Of a DNA stretch of 64,000 nt, positions 1 to 11,100 are shown piece by piece. The notes beneath the pieces were generated by a model. The model saw nothing but the letters and a program-made list of their open reading frames with translations, did no database searches and was not told the DNA's origin. This DNA is from Micromonospora ferruginea. GTDB taxonomy: Bacteria > Actinomycetota > Actinomycetes > Mycobacteriales > Micromonosporaceae. The position numbers were made by a program, and so were the translations under genes. Every line of letters starts with the position of its first letter. Position 1 is the stretch's first letter. The DNA is taken from assembly GCF_013694245.2 (NCBI RefSeq), contig NZ_CP059322.2, positions 1,298,001 through 1,362,000 on the forward strand. Reading direction: 5' to 3'.

Positions 1-357
<357 letters not shown>

Positions 358-361
<4 letters not shown>

Positions 362-747
362 CGCCGCGTCTCCAACGAGGTCCGGAACGTGGTCATGAAC
401 AGGGCTTCGATGCTGTCGGCGTCCATCCCGGCGGCCTGGGCCCTGGCGAGCCATTGTCTCAGCTCCTGTCGAAGCGGCTCGTGAGCGGCCAGCGATTTGT
501 CGGCCAGGCTCTGGGTGACGAACGTGCCGAGGCCCGGCCGCGCGGCGACCAGGCCGGTGTGCTCCAGCTCCCGGTACGCCTTGAGGACGGTGTTCGGGTT
601 GATCGCCAGCTTGGCGACGACCTCCTTGACGGTCGGAAGCTGATCGCCGACCGAGAGCAGCCCGAGCCGCAGCGCCTGACGGACCTGCTGGACCAGCTGC
701 GCGTACGGCGCGACACCCGAGCGCACGTCCAGGTGGAACTCGATCAA
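358..747 (-). CDS. GntR-family (YtrA-like) transcriptional regulator
   Basis: Short GntR-type repressor of 129 residues, the size typical of the YtrA subfamily that controls ABC transporter operons. The N-terminal winged helix-turn-helix covers about residues 10-75, including the PTVKEVVAKLAINPNTVLKAY recognition region. A short helical tail of about 50 residues replaces a ligand-binding domain. The only usable start is TTG at 747, with a GGATGAG-like ribosome site about 10 bases upstream. A five-codon minicistron starting at ATG 763 ends on this start (TTGA overlap). It overlaps the downstream ATPase gene by four bases. It probably represses its own operon. The same 11-bp motif upstream of this gene also precedes the paralogous transporter at 56595, so it may control both. 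Confidence 0.9.
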
Positions 748-770
748 GTCGCCACACTCATCCGTCTAAC

Positions 771-781
771 CTCATAGCACT
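771..781 (-). promoter_or_regulatory. Candidate operator shared by both ABC transporter operons (left copy)
   Basis: The plus-strand string CTCATAGCACT lies just upstream of the GntR/ABC operon. The identical 11 bases occur at 56737-56747 upstream of the paralogous ABC operon. Both copies sit directly downstream of a possible -10 box read on the minus strand (TACTGT here). The position suits a repressor such as the GntR protein; binding is inference. Confidence 0.45.
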
Positions 782-1020
782 TCGGGACAGTAGAACGTTC
801 GTATACCCGAAGCTTAATGCTTTGACCAGGGCGCGGCCCCGGCGGCGGGCGTGTCGCCCTTTTTGTCCCCGACAACCGCGCGGCGGGCGGATCGCGGCCG
901 GCCCGCGCCCAGGGCGCGACTAATTGCAGTTGTCAAATGCGTTCAGGCCCGCCGGTGTCCGGGACCGGTCTTCTTCGGCGGCCGTCGAACACGCAATTCC
1001 TGGTGACCGGCGGCTGCGGT

Positions 1021-1049
1021 GTTCGACTGTGTCCGCGCTGCGGTCGAAC
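1021..1049 (+). promoter_or_regulatory. StrR-type activator box upstream of mbtH/NRPS-A
   Basis: GTTCGACTG, an 11-bp spacer, then CGGTCGAAC. This matches the published StrR/Bbr operator form (GTTCGACTG-N11-CAGTCGAAC) at 17 of 18 arm positions. Fifteen bases past its end lies TTGTCA-N18-AGAGTG. The same arrangement recurs before NRPS-C at 59726, and the two StrR-like proteins encoded in this window are the natural ligands. Confidence 0.85.
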
Positions 1050-1063
1050 ACCCGCGAACGTCC

Positions 1064-1093
1064 TTGTCACCGCGGAAGCAGCGGGTGAGAGTG
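1064..1093 (+). promoter_or_regulatory. Putative promoter of the mbtH-NRPS transcript
   Basis: TTGTCA (1064-1069), an 18-base spacer and AGAGTG (1088-1093), directly downstream of the StrR box. The NRPS-C upstream region carries the same two hexamers with the same spacer length at the same distance from its box. That conservation, rather than closeness to a sigma-70 consensus, is the evidence. Confidence 0.55.
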
Positions 1094-1181
1094 ACGGTCG
1101 GACAGGTCACCTGGCGGGCCACGCCGGCATCCCGCACGTCTTCGCGCACCCCGCCGGGGCGCGCTCGAGAGAGGAATTCCG

Positions 1182-1397
1182 ATGAATCCGTTCGAGAACC
1201 CCGACGGCCGTTATCTCGTCCTCGTCAACGACGAGGGGCAGCATTCACTCTGGCCGGTATTCGCCGAGGTGCCCGACGGGTGGACCACCGTGTTCGGCGA
1301 GGACGGCCGGCAGGAATGCCTCGACTACATCGAGAAGAACTGGACGGATCTGCGGCCGAAAAGCCTGATCCGGGCCCTGGAGGAGAGCCGGGCCTGA
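1182..1397 (+). CDS. mbtH: MbtH-like protein
   Basis: Small NRPS accessory protein of 71 residues that binds adenylation domains and supports their folding and activity. Family hallmarks are visible: [24 protein letters not shown] at the N-terminus (described here in part), [14 protein letters not shown] in the middle, and the C-terminal [17 protein letters not shown]. The ATG at 1182 has a GAGAGAGG ribosome site 7-8 bases upstream. It is the first gene after the StrR box and stands immediately upstream of NRPS-A, so it is expected to be co-expressed with the synthetases. A long hairpin follows in the gap before NRPS-A and may lower read-through. It is normal in length and composition. Confidence 0.97.
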   Translation: MNPFENPDGRYLVLVNDEGQHSLWPVFAEVPDGWTTVFGEDGRQECLDYIEKNWTDLRPKSLIRALEESRA

Positions 1398-1430
1398 CCC
1401 ACCCGGCGTCGACCGGCCGCAACGTGACCC

Positions 1431-1476
1431 GCCGGCCGGCGCGGCACCTCCCCCTCCGGTGCCGCGCCCGGCCGGC
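1431..1476 (+). terminator. Long hairpin between mbtH and NRPS-A (terminator or attenuator)
   Basis: The left arm (1431-1448) and right arm (1458-1476) form an 18-bp stem with one bulged C at 1469 and a nine-base pyrimidine loop. There is no U tract. The rest of the 367-bp gap (1398-1764) is C-rich, and I see no other gene or operator in it apart from the NRPS-A ribosome site at 1753-1757. Because NRPS-A has no other obvious promoter, partial termination (attenuation) is more likely than a full stop. Confidence 0.5.
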
Positions 1477-1764
1477 GCACCCGGTCGTACGGCCGCTCCC
1501 CACCCGCCCGCTCGCGCATCGGCCCGTCCCTCGCCCGTCCGCGCGGACCGCACCTCGCGCACGCCGCGCGTCCCGTTCCATCCGCGCTCGTGTTCGCCGC
1601 GGATCCCGCCCCATCCCGCGCTCGTGCCCGTGGCCCGCCCGCTCGACGCGCCCGGCTCGCCGAACAGCCGGAGACCCCGGCCGGCTCGCCGAGTGGCCGG
1701 AGCCGACGACCCGCCCGATCAACCCCGGCCCGCGGTGCGGCCCGGCCCGTACGGAGGACGCTCG

Positions 1765-3246
1765 ATGATTCCCTTGTCGTTCGCGCAGCGGCGGTTGTGG
1801 TTCCTGGCGCAACTCGACGGACCGAACCCGATGTACAACAGCTCGGCCGTGGCCAGGATCAACGGCGGGCTGGACCGGGCGGCCCTCGCCGCCGCCTTCC
1901 GGGACGTGCTGGACCGCCACGAGGCGCTGCGTACCGTTTTCCCGGCCCGCGACGGGGAGCCGTACCAGCAGATCCGGCGCACCACCGAGCTGGAGTGGAC
2001 CGTCGAGGTCGAGGATCTGAGCGCGGCGGCACCGGACGAACTCGCCGCCGCCGTCGACCGCCGCGCGCGACACGCCTTCGACCTCTCGCGGGAGCTGCCC
2101 ATCCGGGTGTGGCTGCTGGCCACCGGGCCGGACGAGCACCTGCTCGTGATCGTCATGCACCACATCGCCAGCGACGGCTGGTCACTGGCGCCGCTGGCCC
2201 GCGACCTCGCGACCGCGTACGCCGCCCGCCGCGCCGGCGCGGCGCCCGGCTGGACGCCGCTGCCCGTGCAGTACGCCGACTACGCCCTGTGGCAGCGCGA
2301 GTTGCTGGGCGACGACAACGATCTGGACAGCGTCGGCGCGCGGCAGCTCTCGTACTGGCGGCAGGCCCTGGACGGGGCGCCGGACGAACTGCCGCTCCCG
2401 TTCGACCACGCCCGGCCGGCGAAGCCGTCGCACCAGGGGCGCACCGAGAGCTTCGACCTCGACGGGCGGGTGCACCGGGCGCTGGTCGAGTTGGCGCGCG
2501 TCGAGGGTGTGACGGTGTTCATGGTGTTGCAGGCGGCGTTGGCGGTGTTGCTGTCGCGGTTGGGTGCGGGCACTGATGTGCCGATCGGGTCGGCGGTGGC
2601 GGGGCGTACGGATGAGGCGCTCGATGATCTGGTCGGGTGTTTCGTCAACACGTTGGTGATCCGGACCGACCTGTCCGGTGACCCCACGTTCCGCGAGGTG
2701 TTGCAGCGGGTGCGTGCGCGCAGCCTCGAAGCGCTGTCGTATCAGGATGTGCCGTTCGAGCGTCTGGTCGAGGAGTTGGCGCCGGCGCGGTCGCTGGCCC
2801 GCCACCCGCTGTTCCAGGTGGTGCTGACGACCCACGGGATGGGTGAGTCGGCCCTGCGGCTGGACGGCGTCGAGGTGGAGCTTCTGCCGGTGGAGCGGCC
2901 GGCGGCGAAGTTCGACGTGGACGTGATGGTGGCGGAGACGTTTGACGGTGCGGGTGTCGCGGCGGGTTTGCGGGGGACGGTGACCGGGGCGGCGGATCTG
3001 TTCGATGCGGGTTCGGTGCGGCGGTTGTCGGCTGGGTGGGTGCGGGTGTTGGCGCAGGTGGCGGGGATCCGTCGGTGTTGGTGCGGTCGGTGGTGGTGGC
3101 CGGGGTGGAGGAGCGGGAGTTCCTGGCTCGGGTGGGTGTGGGTGAGGTTTTGTCGGGTGTGGATGTGTCGGTGGTGTCGTTGTTCGAGCGGCAGGTGGCG
3201 GCGTGCCCTGATGCGCCGGCGGTCGTGGGTGGCGGTGTGTCGCTGA
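1765..3246 (+). CDS. NRPS-A fragment 1: condensation domain of module 1
   Basis: This frame gives an intact condensation domain, starting [20 protein letters not shown] (core C1), with the HHIASDG active-site motif at about 2158-2178 and [13 protein letters not shown] (C5) near 2637. The start is fixed by GGAGG at 1753-1757. After about 3063 the frame turns into a Trp/Arg/Cys-rich nonsense tail and stops at 3246. The real protein continues one frame over: codons for DPSVLVRS resume if one base is restored in the GCGGGGATCC string. The two sister copies of this junction read GGCGGATCC in frame (6392 and 18826). I therefore treat this as the 5' end of a single NRPS-A gene, not a stand-alone C protein. 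Confidence 0.85.
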   Translation: MIPLSFAQRRLWFLAQLDGPNPMYNSSAVARINGGLDRAALAAAFRDVLDRHEALRTVFPARDGEPYQQIRRTTELEWTVEVEDLSAAAPDELAAAVDRRARHAFDLSRELPIRVWLLATGPDEHLLVIVMHHIASDGWSLAPLARDLATAYAARRAGAAPGWTPLPVQYADYALWQRELLGDDNDLDSVGARQLSYWRQALDGAPDELPLPFDHARPAKPSHQGRTESFDLDGRVHRALVELARVEGVTVFMVLQAALAVLLSRLGAGTDVPIGSAVAGRTDEALDDLVGCFVNTLVIRTDLSGDPTFREVLQRVRARSLEALSYQDVPFERLVEELAPARSLARHPLFQVVLTTHGMGESALRLDGVEVELLPVERPAAKFDVDVMVAETFDGAGVAAGLRGTVTGAADLFDAGSVRRLSAGWVRVLAQVAGIRRCWCGRWWWPGWRSGSSWLGWVWVRFCRVWMCRWCRCSSGRWRRALMRRRSWVAVCR

Positions 3247-5140
3247 CGTTCGCGCAGGTCGATGCGCGGGCGAATCGTCTGGCTCGGGTGTTGCAGGCCA
3301 ACGGTGTGGGTGTGGATTCGGTGGTGGGTCTGGCGCTGCCCGGTGGTGTGGACATGGTTGTGGGGATGGTGGCGGTGTGGAAGGCCGGCGGCGCGTATCT
3401 GCCGGTGGATGTGTCGCTGCCGACGGATCGGTTGGCGTTCATGTTCGCGGATGCGCGGGTGTCGGTGTTGGTGGGTACGGATGAGGTGTTGGGTGATCTG
3501 CCGGCTGGGATGCGGACGGTGTCGGTGGACGATCCGCTGTTGGGTGTCATGCCTGACGAGGCGCCGTGTGTGGTCGTGCCGTTGGACGCCCTGGCGTATG
3601 TGATTTACACGTCGGGGTCGACGGGCCGTCCGAAGGGTGTCGGTGTCACCCAGCGAGGTCTAGCCAACTATGTGGCGGGGGTGCCGCAGCGGTTGGGGTG
3701 GGGTGCGCCTGGTGCTCGTTATGGCTTGTTGCAGGCGCAGGTGACGGATCTGGGTAACACGACGATCTTCACGAGTCTGGCCACGGGCGGGTGTCTGCAC
3801 GTGCTGGATGCGGACGTGGTGGTGGATCCGGCGGCGGTGGCGGGGTATTGGCGTGAGCACGGGATCGAGCATGTGAAGGCGGTCCCGTCGCACCTGGCGG
3901 CGCTCGCCGCCGGCGGCTGGGTGGAGGCGGTGCTGCCTTCGGGGTCACTGGTTTTGGGTGGTGAGGCGGCGCCGCGTTCGTTGGTGGATGCGGTGGCGTC
4001 GGTGGGTCGGCCGGTGTTCAACCACTACGGGCCGACGGAGACCACGATCGGCGTCCTGACCGGCCCGATCACCGGTTCGGCCGGGTCGGTTACTGCCACG
4101 GTCGGGTCGGTCCCGGATTCGGTCGGCGCGATGGCGGGGTCGTCCGGCGCGATGGCGGATTCGTCCGGCGCGATGGCGGGGTCGTCCGGCCCGATGGCGG
4201 GGTCGTCCGGGGTGGTGGCGGGGTCGGCGGATCGGGCCGGTCGGGTCGGTGTGGCGGCTGGTTCGGGTGCGGTGTTGGGGTTGCCGGTGCCGAATATGCG
4301 GGTGGCGGTGTGGGACGAGTGGTTGCAACCCGTTCCGGTGGGTGTGGTCGGTGAGTTGTATGTGAGTGGTCCGCAGGTCGCGCGGGGCTACGCCGGTCGG
4401 CCGGGTTTGACCGCGCAGCGGTTTGTTGCCGGGTCGGGTGGGGTGCGGTGGTATCGGACCGGGGATCGGGTGCGGTGGACCGCCGACGGGGTTCTGGAGT
4501 TCGCCGGTCGCGCCGATGATCAGGTCAAGATCCGGGGCTACCGGGTGGAGCCGGGTGAGGTCCAGGCCGTCGTGGCGGCGCACCCGGTGGTTGAGCGGGC
4601 GGTGGTGGTCGCCCGTGAGGATCAGCCGGGGGACAGGCGTCTGGTGGCGTATGTGGTGGCGGACGGTCCGGTGGACGGGCTACGCGAGTTTGTGGCGGCG
4701 CGGCTGCCGGAGCACATGGTGCCCTCGGCGTTCGTGTCCCTGACCGAGCTGCCGCTGACCGGTAACGGCAAGTTGGATCGGAGGGCGTTGCCGGCGCCGG
4801 AGTATGCGTCGGGTCCTCGTCGGGAGCCGGCCAACGCGCGCGAGGAGTTGTTGTGTCAGGCGTTCGCGCACGTGCTCGGTGTCGATTCGGTCGGGGTGGA
4901 CGACGACTTCTTCGCGCTGGGTGGGCATTCGCTGCTGGCGGTGAGGTTGATCTCTCGGGTGCGGGTGGTCCTCGGCGCCGAGTTGGAGATCCGCACCCTG
5001 TTCGAACAGCCCACCCCCGCCGGGATCGCCGCGCACCTGGCCGACACCGAGACGGCGGCACGACCCGCCCTGATCGCCGGCGAACGCCCCGAACGAATCC
5101 CGCTCTCCTACGCCCAACGGCGGCTGTGGTTCCTGGCCCA
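3001..5140 (+). repeat. Asp A-T cassette, copy 1 of 3
   Basis: Very similar DNA running from the last part of one C domain through A and T into the start of the next C domain. The other copies are at about 6364-8276 and 18771-20708. All three specify DLTKVGHIG. Much of the A-domain part uses G/T-ending codons (GTG, TTG, GGT), unlike the C-ending codons of adjoining C domains. This copy alone carries the 21-bp tandem repeat insert. Boundaries are by eye, plus or minus about 30 bases. Confidence 0.75.
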
Positions 5141-8100
5141 GATGGAAGGGCCGAGCGCCACGTACAACCTGCCGGTGGTGCTGGAGCTGACCGGCGACGT
5201 CAACGACGAGGCGCTGGACGCCGCGCTCGGCGACGTGCTGGCGCGCCACGAGGCGTTGCGGACGGTGTTCCCGTCGGCGGACGGCGAGCCGTACCAGAAG
5301 ATCGTCGCGGTCCCGGAGATCGGGCGGCGGCTCGACATCGTGGAGCTCGACGGGGCGTCGACGGACGAGTTCGCGACGGCGGCCGAGTGGGCGCGGCACG
5401 TGTTCGACCTGACGGTGGACATCCCGTTCCGGGCCGGGCTGCTGCGCGGGCCGGCGGGGCGCCAGCTACTCGTGCTGGTGCTGCACCACGCCGCGGCGGA
5501 CGGCTGGTCGATGGGTCCGCTGGCCAAGGACCTCTCCGTCGCGTACCGCGCTCGGCTGGCGGGCACGGAACCGGAGTGGACCGCGCTTCCCGTGCAGTAC
5601 GCCGACTTCGCGCTGTGGCAGCGCGACCTGCTCGGCGCCGCCGACGACCCGGACAGCGTCAGCGCGCGGCAACTCGGCTACTGGCGGGAGGCGCTGGACG
5701 GCGTACCGGACGAGTTGGCCCTGCCCTACGACCGGACGCGGCCCGCCGTCCCGACGCACACCGCCCACAGCGTGCCGCTACAGGTCAATCCCGCCCTGCA
5801 CCAGGCGCTCACCGACGTCGCCCGGGCCGAGGGCGTCACACTCTTCATGCTGCTGCGAGGCACGCTCGCCGTGCTGCTGTCCCGGCTGGGCGCCGGCACC
5901 GACATCCCGATCGGCTCCGCGGTGGCGGGGCGTACCGACGAGAACCTGGACGACCTCGTCGGCGGCTTCGTCAACACGCTGGTGATCCGGACCGACCTGT
6001 CCGGCGACCCGACGTTCCGCGACGTGCTCGCCCGGGTCCGCGACCGCAGCCTCGAGGCGCTCGCGCATCAGGACCTGCCGTTCGAGCGGCTGGTCGAGGA
6101 GTTGGCGCCGGCGCGTTCCCTGGCCCGGCACCCGCTCTTCCAGGTCATCCTCACCATGCAGAACACCGTCGACGCGGTGCTCGACCTGCCCGGCGTCACG
6201 GCCGAGGCGGTGCGCGCGGATCGCCGATGGGCCAAGTTCGACCTGGATGTGATGGTCGGCGAGCTGCGCGACGACGACGGCCGGCCGGCGGGCCTGCGCG
6301 GCGCGATCGCCGCCGCCGCGGATCTCTTCGATCGGGGTACGGCGGAGGCGATCGGGCGGCGTTGGGTGCGGGTGCTGGAGCAGGTGGCGGCGGATCCATC
6401 GGTGTTGGTGCGGTCGGTTGCGGTGGCGGGTGAGGGGGAGCGGGCGCGGCTGGTGTCGGCGGGTGTGGGTGAGGTTTTGTCGGGTGTGGATGTGTCGGTG
6501 GTGTCGTTGTTCGAGCGGCGGGTGGCGGCGTGTCCTGATGCGCCGGCGGTGGTGGGTGGTGGTGTGTCGTTGACGTTTGCGCAGGTGGATGCGCGGGCGA
6601 ATCGTTTGGCGCGGGTGTTGCGGGCCAACGGTGTGGGTGTGGATTCGGTGGTGGGTCTGGCGCTGCCCGGTGGTGTGGACATGGTTGTGGGGATGGTGGC
6701 GGTGTGGAAGGCCGGCGGCGCCTACCTGCCGGTGGATGTGTCGCTGCCGACGGATCGGCTGGCGTTCATGTTCACCGATGCGCGGGTGTCGGTGTTGGTG
6801 GGTACGGATGAGGTGTTGGGTGATCTGCCGGCTGGGATGCGGACGGTGTCGTTGGACGATCCGCTGCTGGAGGTCATGCCGGACGAGGCGCCGGGTGTTC
6901 AGGTGCCCCTGGATGCTTTGGCGTATGTGATCTATACGTCGGGGTCGACGGGCCGTCCGAAGGGTGTGGGTGTCACGCAGCGGGGTGTGGCGAACTATGT
7001 GGCGGGGGTGCCGCAGCGGTTGGGGTGGGGTGCGCCCGGTGCTCGTTACGGCTTGTTGCAGGCGCAGGTGACGGATCTGGGTAACACGACGATCTTCACC
7101 AGCTTGGCCACGGGCGGGTGTCTGCACGTGCTGGATGCGGACATGGTGGTGGACCCGGCGGCGGTGGCGGGGTATTGGCGTGAGCATGGGATCGAGCATG
7201 TGAAGGCCGTCCCGTCGCACCTGGCGGCGCTCGCCGCCGGTGACGGTGGGGTGGAGGCGGTGCTGCCGTCGGGGTCGCTGGTTTTGGGTGGTGAGGCGGC
7301 GCCGGAGTCGCTGATCGATGCGGTGGCGTCGGTGGGTCGGCCGGTGTTCAACCACTACGGCCCGACGGAGACCACGATCGGTGTGCTGACCGGCCCGATG
7401 ACCGGTTCGGGTGGGGTGTTGGGGTTGCCGGTGCCGAATATGCGGGTGGCGGTGTGGGACGAGTGGTTGCAACCCGTTCCGGTGGGTGTGGTCGGTGAGT
7501 TGTATGTGAGTGGTCCGCAGGTCGCGCGGGGTTATGCCGGGCGGCCGGGTTTGACCGCGGCGCGGTTTGTTGCCGGGTCGGGTGGACATCGGTGGTATCG
7601 GACCGGGGATCGGGTGCGGTGGACCGCCGACGGGGTGGTGGAGTTCGCCGGTCGTGCTGATGATCAGGTGAAGATTCGTGGCTATCGGGTGGAGCCGGGT
7701 GAGGTCCAGGCCGTCGTCGGGGCGTATCCGGTGGTTGAGCGGGCGGTGGTGGTCGCCCGTGAGGATCAGCCGGGGGACAGGCGTCTGGTGGCGTATGTGG
7801 TGGCGGACGGTCTGGTGGACGGGCTACGGGAGTTTGTGGCCGGGCGGCTGCCGGAGCACATGGTGCCGTCGGCGTTCGTGTCCCTGACCGAGCTGCCGCT
7901 GACGGGTAACGGCAAACTCGACCGGAAGGGGTTGCCGGCGCCGGAGTATGCGTCGGGTCCTCGTCGGGAGCCGGCCAACGCGCGCGAGGAGTTGTTGTGT
8001 CAGGCGTTCGCGCATGTGCTCGGTGTCGATTCGGTCGGGGTGGATGACGACTTCTTCGCTCTGGGTGGGCATTCGCTGCTGGCGGTGAGGTTGATCTCTC

Positions 8101-11100
8101 GGGTGCGGGTGGTCCTCGGCGCGGAGTTGGAGATCCGGACCCTGTTCGAGCAGCCCACCCCCGCCGGCCTCGCCGCGCACCTCACCGACGCGACGGCACG
8201 ACCCGCCCTGATCGCCGGCGAACGCCCCGAACGAATCCCGCTCTCCTACGCCCAGCAGCGGCTGTGGTTCCTCGCCCAGTTGGAGGGACCGAGCCCCACC
8301 TACAACGTCCCGCTCGTCCTGCGGCTGCCGGCCGGGACCGAGCCCGCCGCGCTGCAGGAGAGCCTGCTCGATCTGCTGGAGCGCCACGAGGTGCTGCGGA
8401 CCGTGTTCCCGTCGGCCGACGGCGAGCCGTACCAGAAGATCCTTCCCGTCACGGAACTCGGCTGGCAGCTCGACGTGGTGGACGGCGAGCCCGACCGGGC
8501 CGAGGCCGTCGCCGAGCGGGCCCGGCGGCCCTTCGACCTCGCGACCGAGGTGCCGTTCCGGGCGAGCCTGCTGCCCGCCGACGAGGGCGAGGAGGCGTTG
8601 CTGCTGCTGGTGATGCACCACATCGCCGGCGACGGCTGGTCGAAGCGCATCCTCATCCGTGACCTCACCACGGCGCTGGCCGCGCGCCGGGACGGGGTGG
8701 CGCCGGAGACCGCGCCGCTGGCCGTCCAGTACGCCGACTATGCCGTCTGGCAGCGCGAGCAGCTCGGCCGCGTCGACGACCCGGGCAGCGTGATCGCCCG
8801 GCAGGTCGCCTACTGGCGGGACGCGCTCGCGGGCCTACCCGAGGAGTTGACCCTTCCGACCGTGCGCCCCCGGCCGGCCGTGCCGGGCCACCGGGGCGAG
8901 AGCGTGGCCATCGAAGTGCCCGCCGACGTGCACCGGGCCGTGCGTGATCTCGCCCGTACCGAAGGGGTCACGGTGTTCATGGTGGTGCAGGCGGCGCTGG
9001 CGGTGTTGCTGTCGCGGTTGGGTGCGGGCGCTGACATTCCGATCGGCTCGGCGGTGGCCGGGCGTGGTGACGAGGCGTTGGACGACGTGGTCGGTTTCTT
9101 CGTCAACACGTTGGTGATCCGTACCGATCTCGGCGGTGATCCGACGTTCCACGAGGTGCTGCGTCGGGTTCGTGAGCGTGGCCTGGACGCCCTGGAGCAT
9201 CAGGACGTGCCGTTCGAGCGGCTGGTCGAGGAGCTGGCCCCGGTGCGTTCGGTGGCACGCCACCCGCTGTTCCAGGTGATGTGCGCGGTCCAGGACGTCG
9301 GCGACGCCGAACCGGGCCTGTCGCGGGCGCGGATCAGCTCGCCGGAGGACTACCGCGGGTCACTCACCGCGGCCTCCCGATTCGACCTCGACCTGACCGT
9401 GGGCGAGGTGCTGGACGACGACGGGCGGCCCCGCGGGCTGCGCGGCTCGCTGACCGGGTCGGCGGATCTGTTCGACCGGCCGGCGGTGACGGCGCTCGCC
9501 GCCCGCTGGGCGCGGCTGCTCCGGGCGGTCGTCACCCGGCCGGGCGAGCGGGTCAGCTCGGTGCCGGTGCTGTTCGACGACGAGACCGATCGGCTCAGCG
9601 GGTTCGCGTCGGGGCCGGTGCGGGACTTCGGTCCGGGCAGCGTGCTGGAGCGGTTCCAGGACCGGGCCCGGACGAACCCGGACGCGCCGGCGGTGGTGTG
9701 CGACGGGGTGACGCTGTCGTACGCCGCGTTGGACGCGCGCGCGAACCAGGTCGCGAACCACCTGCGCGCCGCGGGTGTCGGCGCCGACGCGGTGGTGGGC
9801 ATCTGCCTGCCGCGCGGGGTGGACGTGGTGGCGGCGATGGTGGGCGTGTGGAAGGCGGGCGCCGGGTTCGTACCGGTGGATCCGGGGCTGCCCCGGACGC
9901 GGCGCGAGTTCATGCTCACCGACTCGGGCGCGGCGACGGTCGTGGACGAGCGGGTCCTCGCCGAGGCGTCCGGCGCCGACGACGCGGCGCCGGACGTGCC
10001 GGTGCTGCCGCTGTCCCTGGCATACGTCATCTACACCTCCGGCTCCACCGGGGTGCCCAAGGGCGTCGCCTGCACGCACGCCGGCCTCTGGAACGTCGTC
10101 TCGGCGCTCGCGCCCGTGGTGCGGTCGGACGTGGGTCGCCGCGTCCTCCAGTTCGCCTCGTTCAGCTTCGACGCGTCGGTGTTGGACGTCGGGATGGCGC
10201 TGGTGTCCGGGGCGACGTTGGTGATCGCCACCGAGGAGCAGCGTGGTGACCCCCGGCTGCTGGCCGGGTTGGCCGTCGACTCGGCGAGCGTGGTGCCGTC
10301 CCTGCTCGAGGCGATCACGCCGGACGAGCTGGCGCGCACGGACACCGTGCTGGTGGGCGCCTCCGCCGTGTCGGAGCGGACCGCGCGGGTGTGGTCGCGG
10401 GGGCGGCGGCTGGTGAACACGTACGGGCCGACCGAGGCGTCGGTGATGGTGACCGCCGGTGACGTCGACGGCGACACCGGACCGGTCCCGATGGGCGCTC
10501 CGATCGCCAACACCTCGGTGCTGGTGCTCGACGAGTGGCTGCGGCCCGTCCCGGCGGGCGTGACCGGCGAGCTCTACATCGGGGGCCCGCAGGTGGCCCG
10601 CGGCTATCCCGGCCGTACGGCGCTGACCGCGCAACGGTTCGTCGCGTCACCGTTCCACCCCGGCGAGCGGCTCTACCGCACGGGGGACCGGGCTCGTTGG
10701 ACCGGTGGCGGTGAGTTGGTGTTCGCCGGTCGGGCCGACGAGCAGGTGAAGATCCGGGGTTTCCGGGTGGAGCCGGGTGAGGTGCGGGCGGTGGTGCTTC
10801 AGCATCCGGCCGTGCGGCAGGCCGTGGTGGTCGTCCGCGACGAGCGGTTGGTGGCCTACGTCGTCGCCGACGGCACGGTCGACGGGCTGCGCGCGTTCGT
10901 GGGCGAGCGGCTGCCCGACTACATGGTGCCGTCGGCGGTCGTCGAGCTGGCCGCGCTGCCGCTGAACGCCAACGGCAAGGTCGACACCCACGCGCTGCCG
11001 GACCCGGAGCACGTGTCCACCGGCCGGGTCGCCACGGACCCCCGCGAGGAACTGCTGTGCGGGGTCTTCGCCGAGGTGCTGGGCGTGGCCGCCGTGAACC

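Noticed and set aside
4125..4229. CRISPR-like direct repeats
   Set aside because: The 21-bp units are contiguous with no spacers, stay in frame and code for a protein loop.
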